Assembly (NCBI RefSeq): GCF_052180215.1
Contig: NZ_CP197471.1
Coordinates: 3,806,001 to 3,870,000, forward strand
Direction: 5' to 3'
Source of the DNA: Pseudoneobacillus sp052180215
GTDB taxonomy: Bacteria > Bacillota > Bacilli > Bacillales > Cytobacillaceae
Length of the DNA stretch: 64,000 nt
Below the pieces are notes generated by a model. The model saw nothing but the letters and a program-made list of their open reading frames with translations, was not told where the DNA came from and did no database searches. Both the position numbers and the translations under genes were made by a program. Positions 41,827-51,515 of the stretch are shown here, in pieces (the stretch's first letter is position 1; every line of letters starts with the position of its first letter).

Positions 41827-42852
41827 TTACGACAACGGATAATGACAAGCCACATAGTGGTTATCATCCGTTTTCACAAATGCTGGCGCTTCCTGACGGC
41901 ATTTTGGCTGTGCATATGGACAACGTGTATGGAAATAGCACCCTGAAGGAGGATTAATCGGGCTCGGTACATCTCCTTCTAAAATAATCTTTGGTTTATC
42001 TCTTAATCTAGGATTCGGAATAGGATTGGCTGAGATTAAGGCTTGTGTGTACGGATGTTTTGGTTTTTCAAACAAGGAATCGGAATCTGTTAACTCCACC
42101 ATTTTCCCTAGGTACATAACCCCAACTCGATCACTGATATGACGAACGATATTTAATCCATGTGAAACAAATAGATACGTTAACCCTAAACGATCCTGCA
42201 GGTCCTCAAGTAAGTTAACCACCTGTGATTGGATCGATACGTCAAGCGCAGATACCGGCTCGTCTAGGACGATGAGCTTTGGATTTAACGCCAAGGCACG
42301 GGCAATCCCAATACGCTGTCTTTGCCCACCGCTAAATTCATGCGGATAACGTCTCATATGAAATGCACTAAGACCAACTAATTCAAGAAGCTCTTTCACG
42401 CGATCTTCACGTTCTTGTGCATTTGACATTCCATGAATCTTCAACACACGAGAAATCGTTTCTCCTACACTTAATCTAGGGTTCAACGAAGAGAATGGAT
42501 CTTGGAAAATCAGCTGCATATCACGTCTTGCTTCACGTAATTCATGGTCATTTAAGGAAAAAATATCTTTTCCATCAAATTGCACGGAGCCGCTTGTCGC
42601 TTCCAAAAGGCGTAATAGCACACGACCAGTCGTCGACTTACCACAACCACTTTCGCCAACAAGTCCTAACGTTTCCCCTCTTAAAATATCAAAGCTAACA
42701 CCATCAACCGCTTTAACATGACCAACCGTGCGGCCAAATAATCCGCCCTTGATAGGGAAATGCATTTTAATATCATTCACACTTAATAGAACGTCTTTAT
42801 CTTTTCCTGCTACTTTATCGTTTGTTTGAACTGATTCAACTACTCCATTCAT
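41827..42852 (-). CDS. oligopeptide ABC transporter ATPase (OppF/DppF)
   Basis: 341 residues. Walker A GESGCGKSTT, signature FSGGQRQRIGIARAL, Walker B LIVLDEPVSALD, and the C-terminal oligopeptide-ATPase extension with CPYAQPKC, a Cys cluster typical of OppD/F. ATG 42852 (MNGVVESVQ) has GGGAGG 7 nt upstream and lies right behind the stop of the partner ATPase gene, so the two are coupled. Last transporter gene of the operon. Confidence 0.93.
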   Translation of the reverse strand: MNGVVESVQTNDKVAGKDKDVLLSVNDIKMHFPIKGGLFGRTVGHVKAVDGVSFDILRGETLGLVGESGCGKSTTGRVLLRLLEATSGSVQFDGKDIFSLNDHELREARRDMQLIFQDPFSSLNPRLSVGETISRVLKIHGMSNAQEREDRVKELLELVGLSAFHMRRYPHEFSGGQRQRIGIARALALNPKLIVLDEPVSALDVSIQSQVVNLLEDLQDRLGLTYLFVSHGLNIVRHISDRVGVMYLGKMVELTDSDSLFEKPKHPYTQALISANPIPNPRLRDKPKIILEGDVPSPINPPSGCYFHTRCPYAQPKCRQEAPAFVKTDDNHYVACHYPLS

Positions 42853-42854
42853 GT

Positions 42855-43856
42855 CTATGCCTCCCAACGGTCCGTGTATTTCCAGCAGCGTACAACTTCG
42901 CCTTCACCTAAGGTTTGAATTTGCGGCATCTCTTGATGACAAAGGGATGTTGCATATTCACAACGGTCTGCAAAACGGCAACCAGCAGGTAGATTTAATG
43001 GATTGGGAACCACTCCATCAATCGCATACAACTTTCCTACTCGTTTTTCTGCACTTGGCATCGATTTTAACAGGCCTTCTGTATAGGGATGCTTAGGATT
43101 TTCAAAAATCGTATAAATATCACCTTGCTCCACAATTTGACCTGAATACATAACGACCACTCGATCAGCCATTTCTGCTACGACTCCAAGGTCATGTGTA
43201 ATCAACATGATCGACATATTCGTTTGTTCTTTTAGCTTTTTCATCAGCTGAAGAATCTGATTTTGAATGGTTACGTCCAGTGCAGTCGTTGGCTCATCGG
43301 CAATCAACAGCTCTGGATTACACGCTAAGGCAATCGCGATCATGACACGCTGTCTCATCCCTCCGCTCAGTTCGTGAGGGTATTGATTAATCCGGCGTTC
43401 CGGTTCAGGAATTCCAACCAATTTTAATAGATTAACAGCTTCTGCATAGGCATCTTTTTTTGACTTCTTTTGATGAAGCATGATTGTTTCAGCAATTTGA
43501 TCGCCGACCTTATAAACTGGGTTTAACGATGTCATTGGTTCCTGGAAAATCATTGAAATTTTATTTCCACGGATCGAACGCATTTCTTTGTCCGACTTTT
43601 CGAGCAAGCTTTCGCCATGGAACTTGATATCGCCTTCTAGGATTTTACCTGGAGGTGATGGAATTAATCTCATAATCGATAAAGAGGTAACACTTTTTCC
43701 GCTCCCTGATTCTCCAACAATGGCAAGAGTTTCGCCCTTTTTCACCTCAAAGCTTACTCCATCAATAGCAGGAACCGTACCATCTTCTGTATAAAAATAA
43801 GTTTTTAAATTTTCAACGGATACGACTGTATCTGTTTTGACTGTAGTAGTAGACAT
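42855..43856 (-). CDS. oligopeptide ABC transporter ATPase (OppD/DppD)
   Basis: 333 residues. Walker A GESGSGKSVT, signature LSGGMRQRVMIA, Walker B LLIADEPTTALD, and the C-terminal CRFADRCEYATSLC metal-binding-like Cys motif of the family. AGGAGG precedes ATG by 7 nt. It heterodimerises with the OppF-type protein to power the DppB/C permeases. Confidence 0.94.
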   Translation of the reverse strand: MSTTTVKTDTVVSVENLKTYFYTEDGTVPAIDGVSFEVKKGETLAIVGESGSGKSVTSLSIMRLIPSPPGKILEGDIKFHGESLLEKSDKEMRSIRGNKISMIFQEPMTSLNPVYKVGDQIAETIMLHQKKSKKDAYAEAVNLLKLVGIPEPERRINQYPHELSGGMRQRVMIAIALACNPELLIADEPTTALDVTIQNQILQLMKKLKEQTNMSIMLITHDLGVVAEMADRVVVMYSGQIVEQGDIYTIFENPKHPYTEGLLKSMPSAEKRVGKLYAIDGVVPNPLNLPAGCRFADRCEYATSLCHQEMPQIQTLGEGEVVRCWKYTDRWEA

Positions 43857-43867
43857 GTAAGTTCCTC

Positions 43868-44791
43868 CTATTCTTTCATTCTTGGATCAAGTGCGTCACG
43901 AAGACCGTCACCAATAAAGTTAACCGCTAATACCGTTAGTACAATGAAGGCACCTGGGAAAAGTACGATCCAAATATAATCCATAACGGTCGTTAATTCT
44001 TGAGCAGATGTTAACATGTTCCCCCAGCTCGGAGTTGGAGGTTGAATCCCTAAACCTAAAAAGCTTAGAGAAGATTCTGCTAAAATATTTGCTGCGATAT
44101 CTAATGTCGCGATAACTGTGATCGGTGCAATTGCATTTGGCAGTACATGGTAGAAAATCGTACTTGCTTTCTTTTCTCCTGTTGCTCTGGCCGCTTCTAC
44201 ATAATCACGTTTCTTAATCGATAAGATTTCACCGCGAACGATACGCGCCATCCCTGTCCAACCAAAAGCACTTAATACTAAAACCGTTGACCATAAAGAT
44301 GGAGTAATAATCGCTGCAACAATTAATAATAAGAAGAAAGTTGGAATCGATTGAATCGCGTCAACGATACGCATCATGATATTGTCAACCCAGCCACCGA
44401 AGTAACCAGATACTGCACCATACACAATACCGATCGAAACTGTACAAACCATCGCCAATAAGGCAACACTTAAGGAGATACGGGCTCCAAATAAAATACG
44501 TGTCCATACATCCCCACCCATGGAATCAGTACCCATGATATGCTTTTTACTTGGCGGTAAAAAGGAATCTAAAATGTCATATACATCAGGCGTATAGGGC
44601 GTTAATAGCGGTGCAAAAATTGCTAAGAAACACATAATCGAAAATACAACTAAGCCAACAACCGCTAATTTATTTTTTCGATAACGTCTCCAAATGACGG
44701 CTGCTTTACTTTCTAATTTCAATTCCTTCACATTGGTCTTTGGAGTTTTTAATTGAATAGGATTATTAACTGATGGATTCGGAACCCCCAT
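43868..44791 (-). CDS. oligopeptide ABC transporter permease (OppC/DppC)
   Basis: 307 residues with an N-terminal OppC_N segment and six helices; the EAA loop YVEAARATGEKKASTIFYHVL contacts the ATPases. DxxGRDVWTRILFG-type motif appears as GGDVWTRILFGAR. GAGAGGAG precedes ATG. Pairs with the DppB-type permease 15 nt upstream. Confidence 0.94.
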   Translation of the reverse strand: MGVPNPSVNNPIQLKTPKTNVKELKLESKAAVIWRRYRKNKLAVVGLVVFSIMCFLAIFAPLLTPYTPDVYDILDSFLPPSKKHIMGTDSMGGDVWTRILFGARISLSVALLAMVCTVSIGIVYGAVSGYFGGWVDNIMMRIVDAIQSIPTFFLLLIVAAIITPSLWSTVLVLSAFGWTGMARIVRGEILSIKKRDYVEAARATGEKKASTIFYHVLPNAIAPITVIATLDIAANILAESSLSFLGLGIQPPTPSWGNMLTSAQELTTVMDYIWIVLFPGAFIVLTVLAVNFIGDGLRDALDPRMKE

Positions 44792-44806
44792 TATTCTTGC
44801 TCCTCT

Positions 44807-45778
44807 CTAGTTCTTGCCTAATTGGATACGCGGATCCACAACGGCATAGAAGATATCTGCGATTAAGTTTGAAAAGACAACCATGACACCAGCAATCATC
44901 GTTGTACCCATGATAACCTGATAATCGCGGATGAAAATTGCATTAACGGTTAATCTTCCCATACCAGGCCACGCAAAAAGCTGTTCGATAAATAGGGCAC
45001 CACCGAATAATGCTGGAAGCTGTAATGCTAGAATTGTAATAATAGGAATTAAGGCATTACGTAATGCATGTTTAAAAATAACCTTTCCTTCCGATAAACC
45101 TTTTGCTCTAGCTGTTCTAACATAGTCTTGCTTGATTACCTCAAGCATACTAGAACGCATGTAGCGCGATTTTGAGGCAATTAATCCAAATGCCAATGTT
45201 AAGGAAGGTAAAATTAAATGGTGAACACGGTCCCATAAATCAAAGGAATCAAAGTTTTCTCTCATACCTGATACTGGGAACCAAGATAATTTTAATGAGA
45301 AAAATAAAATAACCATTAAAGCGATAAAAAACGATGGTACGGCAATTCCTAAAAACGAATAGAACGTAAAGAAATAATCAAAAAGCGAATATTTTTTAAC
45401 GGCGGAGTAAACCCCGATTGGAATCGCTAGGATTAGTGAAATAATAATTGCTGTTCCCATTAGTAATAAGGTTGCAGGAATTCTTTCCACTATTTTTTGC
45501 ATAACAGGCTGACCATCCTGGAAGGAGTATCCTAGGTTTCCTTCTAAAACTAAAAGCTTTAACCATTTGGCATATTGGATATAAATAGGTTGATCCACAC
45601 CTAATTGCTCTTTAATGGCGGAAAGGTCCTGCTCTCCACCAGCCTCAGGGTTCTCATACATAGCAGTTGGATCCCCAGGTGCCAGTGTCATTAATAAGAA
45701 AGAAATAATTGAGATGATAAACAGTAGAGGTAAGGCTTGAAGTGTTCTTCGAATAATATATTTAGTCAAAGGTCTCAC
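44807..45778 (-). CDS. oligopeptide ABC transporter permease (OppB/DppB)
   Basis: 323 residues, six helices, EAA loop VRTARAKGLSEGKVIFKHAL. Strongly similar to the solitary permease at 17113. GTG start at 45778 has only a weak SD; a TTG three codons later is an alternative. A 189-nt gap with a weak terminator-like hairpin separates it from the binding-protein gene. Confidence 0.92.
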   Translation of the reverse strand: MRPLTKYIIRRTLQALPLLFIISIISFLLMTLAPGDPTAMYENPEAGGEQDLSAIKEQLGVDQPIYIQYAKWLKLLVLEGNLGYSFQDGQPVMQKIVERIPATLLLMGTAIIISLILAIPIGVYSAVKKYSLFDYFFTFYSFLGIAVPSFFIALMVILFFSLKLSWFPVSGMRENFDSFDLWDRVHHLILPSLTLAFGLIASKSRYMRSSMLEVIKQDYVRTARAKGLSEGKVIFKHALRNALIPIITILALQLPALFGGALFIEQLFAWPGMGRLTVNAIFIRDYQVIMGTTMIAGVMVVFSNLIADIFYAVVDPRIQLGKN

Positions 45779-45913
45779 TACTTTCTATTAGCTTAGTATT
45801 AAAATGTATGAATCTAGCTCCTATATGTAAATAGAAGACTTACTTTCAAGGTAAGTTTAGAAAAACGACAAGGATAAGTAATAGTTTTATATATTACAAT
45901 ACTAATTTCTTTT

Positions 45914-45940
45914 AAAAAGACAGCCGCAGCAACTCCTGTC
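45914..45940 (-). terminator. possible attenuator between binding-protein and permease genes
   Basis: GACAG ... CTGTC followed by T5 on the minus strand. The stem is short. Partial termination here would give more binding protein than permease, a common pattern in such operons. Confidence 0.4.
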
Positions 45941-45967
45941 GCTAACGGCCGCCAGTAATTCTACTTC

Positions 45968-47599
45968 TTATTTTCTTTTCTTAGCTGTTCCCCAGTACCA
46001 ATCTTGTAGGTTGTATAATGGGTTAGCTAAAGATGTTTTAATACCTTTTAGGTCTTTGTCATGACCCATGTTCTTCATTGGGTGTACTGTCCAGATAAGA
46101 GTTGCATTTTCTGCCATGTACTTGTGCATGTCTTGGTAAATCTTGATACGCTTGTTGCGGTCTTCTTCTTGTAAATAAGAATCTAACCACTTATCGATTT
46201 TTGCATCCTTGATACGGTTACGGTTGTTACCTGGAGCTGTTGCAGTTGGGATGTTACTGCTGTGGAAGAAGCCTTTGTGTTCAACGTTTCCGTCGTAACC
46301 GCCCCATCCAAGTGCAAATGTGTCTAATTCACCCTTTGCATAACGATCAAGGAAGATAGACCATTCTAAACCACGTACGTTAATCTTAACGCCTAATTTA
46401 GCCCAGTTTTGTTGAGCAACTAGACCAATTTTTTCACGACTCTTGTTTCCGTTGTTGAAATAGAAATCAAATTCCATTTTCTTGCCGTTCTTTTGACGAA
46501 CGCCATCTTTCAATTTCCAACCAGCCTCATCTAATAACTTAGCGGCTTTCTTTTGATCAAATGGTAATGCTTTTACTGCCGGGTTGTTTTGTGGAATCTT
46601 TGGATGGAATGGACCGCTTGCAATGTAAGCTTTACCTAAATAGATTTTGCTTACGATCGATTGACGATCTAAACCATATGTTAATGCTTGACGAACCTTT
46701 ACATCATTAAATGGTGCAACAGCTTCGTTGAAGCCGATAAAGTCGAATTGACCGTAATCCCACTTCGTAATCTTAAGATCTTTATCTTTTGCTACCTGAG
46801 AAATCGTAGCTGGAGTTAAAGATTCTACCCAGTCAACGTCACCTTTTAATAGGTTGATTGCTTCCACGTTCGCATCTGGAAGGATACGTGTAACGACTTC
46901 ATTTAAATATGGACGGCCATCCCAGTAGTTAGTATTTGCTACTACTACGATACGCTCATCTGTTTTCCACTCTTTAAACTTAAATGCACCTGTTCCGATT
47001 GGATGACGGTGGATGTAGTTGTTTTTGTTAAAGTCCTCAACACCCTTAGGGAATTGATGTTTTGGAATAATCGCTGCCGGGAATACGTTAGTTAGGATTA
47101 ATGCATCCTTTTTAGCTAATTTAAATTCCACTTTATAGGCATTGATTTTCTTAACAGATTTAATCGATTCAAAGTCAGAGATATAGCTATTGATTGACTT
47201 TGGATTACGATACATATCGTAAGAGAACACAACGTCGTCAGCTGTAAATGGTTTACCATCATGCCACTTTACACCTTTACGAAGTTCAAACGTCCAAGTC
47301 ATAGTCGCTTTATTATAAGACCACTTCGTTGCTAATGATGGAACAGGATTACCCTTTTGATCAATATTAATCATTCCATCATAAATCATCGATTGGATAC
47401 GACCAGAAGCAGAATCCGATGTTGTGTAAGGGATTAATCTTACAGCATCTGAGAAAGATGTTAAGACTACCTTACCACCGACTTTGCTCTTATCTACTGT
47501 ACGAGCTGCTGCATCGTCACCAGTAAAGAAAGCCATTCCGCTAAGTGCAATGGTTGAAGCTAAAGAAGTAACGAGAAATTTCTGTTTGATATTTTGCAT
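45968..47599 (-). CDS. oligopeptide ABC transporter substrate-binding protein without a lipobox
   Basis: 543-residue SBP_bac_5 protein (AVRLIPYTTSDSASGRIQSM, RKGVKWHDGKPFTADDVVFS, RQALTYGLDRQSIV). The signal peptide (MQNIKQKFLVTSLASTIALS) has no cysteine, so it cannot be lipid-anchored in the usual way of Gram-positive binding proteins. It lies 33 nt downstream of an SLH-domain gene on the same strand. AGGAGG precedes ATG. Peptide binding is by family; how it stays at the surface is open. Confidence 0.9.
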   Translation of the reverse strand: MQNIKQKFLVTSLASTIALSGMAFFTGDDAAARTVDKSKVGGKVVLTSFSDAVRLIPYTTSDSASGRIQSMIYDGMINIDQKGNPVPSLATKWSYNKATMTWTFELRKGVKWHDGKPFTADDVVFSYDMYRNPKSINSYISDFESIKSVKKINAYKVEFKLAKKDALILTNVFPAAIIPKHQFPKGVEDFNKNNYIHRHPIGTGAFKFKEWKTDERIVVVANTNYWDGRPYLNEVVTRILPDANVEAINLLKGDVDWVESLTPATISQVAKDKDLKITKWDYGQFDFIGFNEAVAPFNDVKVRQALTYGLDRQSIVSKIYLGKAYIASGPFHPKIPQNNPAVKALPFDQKKAAKLLDEAGWKLKDGVRQKNGKKMEFDFYFNNGNKSREKIGLVAQQNWAKLGVKINVRGLEWSIFLDRYAKGELDTFALGWGGYDGNVEHKGFFHSSNIPTATAPGNNRNRIKDAKIDKWLDSYLQEEDRNKRIKIYQDMHKYMAENATLIWTVHPMKNMGHDKDLKGIKTSLANPLYNLQDWYWGTAKKRK

Positions 47600-47632
47600 C
47601 TTATTTGTTTCCTCCTATTCGTCTATGTTTAT

Positions 47633-48883
47633 TTATTTCACTGTTACTGTTAGCTCTGCACCTGCACCGTCAGCACCTGCAACAAGAGTTCCAGTTAATG
47701 TTTTACCAGCAGTTTGTAAAGCTTTTACCTGAGCAGCAAGGTCTGCTACAGACACTTCTGTTTTTGTTTCTCCTTCTACAAGCGTTACTTTCGCCTCACC
47801 GCTTAATGTGAAGGACTGGCTCTTATATCCTAAGTCAGAGAAATCAAAAGTCACTTTATCTTTAGATACAGTGAACGCTCTATCCTCAACCTTAGAAATA
47901 TAAGCTTCTAGCATTGTGATTTCATCAGTAGCCGTATTAGAGTATAAAGTACCTCCGAAGCTCACACCTGCTTTAGCAGAATAGTTACTGAATTCAGTGA
48001 ACGTAAATGGTGTTTTAGGATCATTTGGTAGAGCCACTACAACAGCGTTTAATTTATAGTTCTTAACTGCGCCATTGTAAGTTAAATTTCCACCAGAATA
48101 AGCTAGTTTACCATCAAATACTTCTAGCCCTGCACCTGTTGCATAAGCAACTTCACCTTTTTTATTTAAAACTAAGTTAACGTCAGTTCCTTTAGCTAAG
48201 TTTCCAAGATCACCAGCTTGATCATCTAAGAAAATAGAAACGTTAGATGCCACTTTATAAGATTGGGATCCTGTATCGGTTTTCACGATTAAAATGTTGC
48301 CATTAACGCGATCCACGATTCCTGAACCTGTCTTATAACCATCTTTTACTTCCATGTATTTATCAATCGCCACTGCCGCATCTTCTCTTGTCACAACAGC
48401 ATCTAAATCTGTATCGATGCTAAGAACACCTTTGCGCTCTAAGAAATAAAGATGATCGATTGGACGATTAGACCACGTTTTCTTGAAGCCAAGGCCATAT
48501 GCTAGTCCTCTTGCTAAATCAGAGTAAGTGATCGCATTTTTCGGCTTAAACTGGCTCTTTTTATTAATGGTTAAAACGCCTGCACCGACTGCTTTTGCCA
48601 CTGCCGCATTGTTTTTAACATCTGACACTTTTACAGACTTTGCTGCACTTAAATCCATAATTTTGCTAGAGATTTCAGCAAACTCTTGACGAGATAAGCC
48701 TTTTTCTGGATTAAAGTATGTACCGTTGTTTACAACAATACCCAAAGAAACTAATTTACTAATTGAAGCTTCACTTGCTGAACCACTTACATCATCAAAA
48801 CTTACCGCTAACGCAGAAATACTAGTAAATGTAAGTGTTGTTGCTAGAGCACCTGTAACGATAAATTTCCGCCAATTTAACAT
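47633..48883 (-). CDS. SLH-domain cell-surface protein (S-layer-like)
   Basis: 416 residues with a signal peptide ending SALA. Three SLH-like modules follow (~27-75 FDDVSGSASEASISKLVSLG, ~80-125, ~135-180), which bind pyruvylated secondary wall polymer. The C-terminal ~230 residues are beta-rich, Val/Gly-rich with no recognisable enzyme. It is short for a main S-layer protein. First gene of the oligopeptide operon cluster. AAGGGGG precedes ATG, and the 5' leader may be long. Confidence 0.85.
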   Translation of the reverse strand: MLNWRKFIVTGALATTLTFTSISALAVSFDDVSGSASEASISKLVSLGIVVNNGTYFNPEKGLSRQEFAEISSKIMDLSAAKSVKVSDVKNNAAVAKAVGAGVLTINKKSQFKPKNAITYSDLARGLAYGLGFKKTWSNRPIDHLYFLERKGVLSIDTDLDAVVTREDAAVAIDKYMEVKDGYKTGSGIVDRVNGNILIVKTDTGSQSYKVASNVSIFLDDQAGDLGNLAKGTDVNLVLNKKGEVAYATGAGLEVFDGKLAYSGGNLTYNGAVKNYKLNAVVVALPNDPKTPFTFTEFSNYSAKAGVSFGGTLYSNTATDEITMLEAYISKVEDRAFTVSKDKVTFDFSDLGYKSQSFTLSGEAKVTLVEGETKTEVSVADLAAQVKALQTAGKTLTGTLVAGADGAGAELTVTVK

Positions 48884-49494
48884 AATTTGCCCCCTTAGGA
48901 ATTTTTGAAAATAAAACTGGATCAGTAGAAAAGCTTCCCTCCTTTTTACTGGGTATATAAGAGTTGTTAGAAAATTAAGATATGTCTAACAACATTTATA
49001 GCACAAATGTCATAGGAATAAATCCTCAAAAAGTCAACATAAAAATAACAAATTGTACAACTTTTAGGATGTCCGATGTTTCTGTTTCCGAAAGAAAAAA
49101 GGCATTTTCTGGTTATTTTAAGTGAATTTTCGCGCAATTCAGACATAACTTTACATTTGTACACTACCGTTTACAAACAAAAGAGTAACTAAATTCTAAC
49201 AAAATTCTAACGTTGGTTAATTTTGGGACATAAAAATTAGTTTTCTTACGAATAAAAAACTAGCTTTTCGACAAAAATCTACAGGGTGAAAAAGTAATAT
49301 TTTCAGAAAATTCTATAATTGATAGGAAATACTTTTATGAGGAGCGAATTGATTATTTTAGAAATTTCTCAAGTTTGGAGAAGAATTTTATTTTTAAAAA
49401 TTTTAGAGGAATAGAGTTTAGTGAATTTACTTAAGGGAATGTGGAAGAAGTGACAAAAGTGGTTCATCTCATTTTTGTGGAAAAATAAAATAGA
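48884..49494. other. upstream region of the SLH gene
   Basis: 647-bp gap (to 49530) with no gene I can support. It holds an SD-like AAAGGAGGG ~60 nt before the SLH start without its own start codon, an inverted repeat TTGTTAGA ... TCTAACAA (48964-48992) that could be an operator, and a possible TTGACT-N17-TATGAC promoter on the minus strand near 49010-49040. Confidence 0.4.
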
Positions 49495-49524
49495 AAAGGA
49501 CCTACCCTTTTGGGGTAAGTCCTT
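49495..49524 (-). terminator. hpf terminator
   Basis: AAGGACTTACCC-CAAAA-GGGTAGGTCCTTTTC on the minus strand, just after hpf. Confidence 0.85.
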
Positions 49525-49530
49525 ATACAT

Positions 49531-50079
49531 TTATTGAGCTTCAATTAATCCGTAACGCCCGTCTTTACGCTTGTAAACAACGTTTGTTTGATTAGATTCT
49601 GAGTTTGTAAATACATAGAAGTTATGGCCTAACATGTTCATTTGAAGAATCGCTTCTTCGCTGTCCATCGGCTTTAGATCAAAGCTCTTCGTACGAACAA
49701 GCTCTAAATCATCTTCTTCCACCTGTGGTGCTTCAGAAGCTTCATTCACCGCGAAGTAAGCTGGAATGTTTCCTTTTTCACGGAACTTACGGTTCACTTT
49801 TGTTTTATGTTTGCGAATTTGACGCTCTAATTTATCAGAAATTAAATCGATGCCCGCATACATATCATCGTTGGATTCTTCTGCACGAAGTACTAAATGT
49901 GGAAGAGGAATCGTTACTTCAACTTTAGCCTTTTTATCTTGATAAACTTTTAAATTCACATGGACATTTGCTTCAGGTGTTTCAGTAAAATAGCGATCCA
50001 ACTTCGAGATTTTCTTCTCTACATATTCTCGAATAGCTGGTGTTACCTCAATGTTTTCACCACGGATTGCATAGTTCAT
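49531..50079 (-). CDS. hpf: ribosome hibernation promoting factor, long form
   Basis: 182 residues. N-terminal S30AE/YfiA domain (1-105) that occupies the A/P-site region of 30S, a linker, and a C-terminal domain (~125-182, VRTKSFDLKPMDSEEAILQM) that dimerises ribosomes into 100S particles. Length matches B. subtilis Hpf/YvyD. AAGGAGGAG precedes ATG. B. subtilis hpf is driven by sigma-B/sigma-H; I could not place a promoter here. Confidence 0.96.
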   Translation of the reverse strand: MNYAIRGENIEVTPAIREYVEKKISKLDRYFTETPEANVHVNLKVYQDKKAKVEVTIPLPHLVLRAEESNDDMYAGIDLISDKLERQIRKHKTKVNRKFREKGNIPAYFAVNEASEAPQVEEDDLELVRTKSFDLKPMDSEEAILQMNMLGHNFYVFTNSESNQTNVVYKRKDGRYGLIEAQ

Positions 50080-50316
50080 AAGTGACTCCTCCTTAAAAAG
50101 ACTATGTATTACATTTCTATTTTACCCTACCAAACTCCTGCTAAAACAGAAGAAAAAATAAATGTCACCTTTTTGTCGATAATTGTGGAATAATTCTGGA
50201 ATTATTATCGGAGTGGCTTGACAATATAAATATAGTGGAAATAGTATGTTTGGACTTTGATGGTTTAGTCTTATATGAATATGGGTAAAAGAGTAATTTT
50301 ATTCTAGATTTGTAGG

Positions 50317-50347
50317 AAAAAAGCTTTCCGCTTGGGGCGGAAAGCTT
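50317..50347 (-). terminator. terminator overlapping the stop of the fliT-downstream gene
   Basis: AAGCTTTCCGC-CCCAA-GCGGAAAGCTT then T6 on the minus strand; the stem begins at the last base of the stop codon. Confidence 0.92.
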
Positions 50348-50714
50348 AGACAGTGTAAAGTGGTTTAAGTTTTTCTTGGATGGTTTGGCTCCAGGTATGA
50401 AATGCTGGGTATAATTTTTCTTGGATGAGTTGTTGCTTTTGAGTTTGGTTGGTGAATACGGGTTCAAGAAGTTGAGCTGCTTTTATGACTTCGTTGAACT
50501 GGTTTACTTCATTTGGGAATGTTGTTGCAAGTTGGCTGTTGGCATCCGCAATTTGGGCAAATGCTAAGAAGACGTCCGCAAGCACTTGATCCCCTTCGGT
50601 ACGTTCGTAATTATTGAAGCTTTCTATAATATATTGGAAGGCTTCTTCAACGGTAGTAAGAAGCTCACTATATTGTTTAACTAAGCTGTATTGCTCTTCT
50701 GTTAAAGTTGTCAT
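50346..50714 (-). CDS. hypothetical helical protein at the end of the fliDST operon
   Basis: 122 residues, all-alpha, no membrane segment or signal. I do not recognise the family. Position (9 nt after fliT, sharing the flaG-fliD-fliS-fliT transcript) suggests a flagellar or chaperone-like function. AGGTG precedes ATG by 6 nt. Confidence 0.75.
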   Translation of the reverse strand: MTTLTEEQYSLVKQYSELLTTVEEAFQYIIESFNNYERTEGDQVLADVFLAFAQIADANSQLATTFPNEVNQFNEVIKAAQLLEPVFTNQTQKQQLIQEKLYPAFHTWSQTIQEKLKPLYTV

Positions 50715-50722
50715 CGAGGCAC

Positions 50723-51064
50723 CTATTTTCTCTTATCATAAAACATTCCATCCGTGGACAGACTTTGATAAGGATTCACGTATTTTGTGTTTGATTCTTT
50801 CTTGATAGTTAAGTCTTTGATGTCTTTTTGGATAAGCATTTTTTCTCGGGAAAGTAACTGAGATAGCCTTTGATTAAGCTGGATGAGTTGCTGGCCCAGT
50901 TGTTTTTCCTCATCCGTGTAGGGTGCTGATAGTTGCTGGAGAAGCTGCTCACGAGTTTCTAGAGCAGCTTCTACTTGAACTATTTTTTCATCACGGTCTA
51001 TGTTGGATTGCAATTTTTGCAGCAGTTCCAGCGTACAGTCGTAAGCCTGCTTGACCATACTCAC
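50723..51064 (-). CDS. fliT: flagellar protein FliT
   Basis: 113 residues with GTG at 51064, the same length as B. subtilis FliT. Helical, with a hydrophilic tail; the family acts as an export chaperone or regulator of the cap protein FliD. The start overlaps the fliS stop (TAGTG) and has GGTGG 9 nt upstream; ATG 51058 is an alternative but too far from the SD. Confidence 0.8.
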   Translation of the reverse strand: MSMVKQAYDCTLELLQKLQSNIDRDEKIVQVEAALETREQLLQQLSAPYTDEEKQLGQQLIQLNQRLSQLLSREKMLIQKDIKDLTIKKESNTKYVNPYQSLSTDGMFYDKRK

Positions 51065-51465
51065 TACACTTGTCCACCTTGAGCATATTGCTTTTGGCGG
51101 TTCAACTGAATAACCTGCTTCCACGTATCACGGAACTCCGTTACAAGCTCTTCTACTTCGTTTAGAGCAGCAAGTTCATTTTTAATATTCGCATCTATTA
51201 ATCTACGATTCATAAAATCGTAAAGAGACATCAAGTTTTGAGAGATTTCTTGGTCCATGTTGAGAGTAACCATAAGCTCTTGAACGATGTTTTGTGCTTT
51301 TTGGATGTTGGTGTTTTTTGCTTGAATATCCTTATCTTCAATCGCTTTTTTCGCCATGTGGATGAATTTTAGACATCCGTTATATAACATTAATGTTAAC
51401 TCGCCTGGGGAGGCCGTGTTAACGGAATTCTGTTGGTACGATTGGTATGGATTGTTAACTGCCAT
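51064..51465 (-). CDS. fliS: flagellin export chaperone FliS
   Basis: 133-residue helical bundle. NPYQSYQQNSVNTASPGELTLMLYNGCLKFI is the typical FliS N-terminus. It binds the flagellin C-terminus and, in B. subtilis, promotes FliW release when flagellin is secreted. Confidence 0.96.
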   Translation of the reverse strand: MAVNNPYQSYQQNSVNTASPGELTLMLYNGCLKFIHMAKKAIEDKDIQAKNTNIQKAQNIVQELMVTLNMDQEISQNLMSLYDFMNRRLIDANIKNELAALNEVEELVTEFRDTWKQVIQLNRQKQYAQGGQV

Positions 51466-51515
51466 GGGTAAAACACTCCTTTTTGTAAAGTATGTTTAAT
51501 CTATGGTGACCTATT

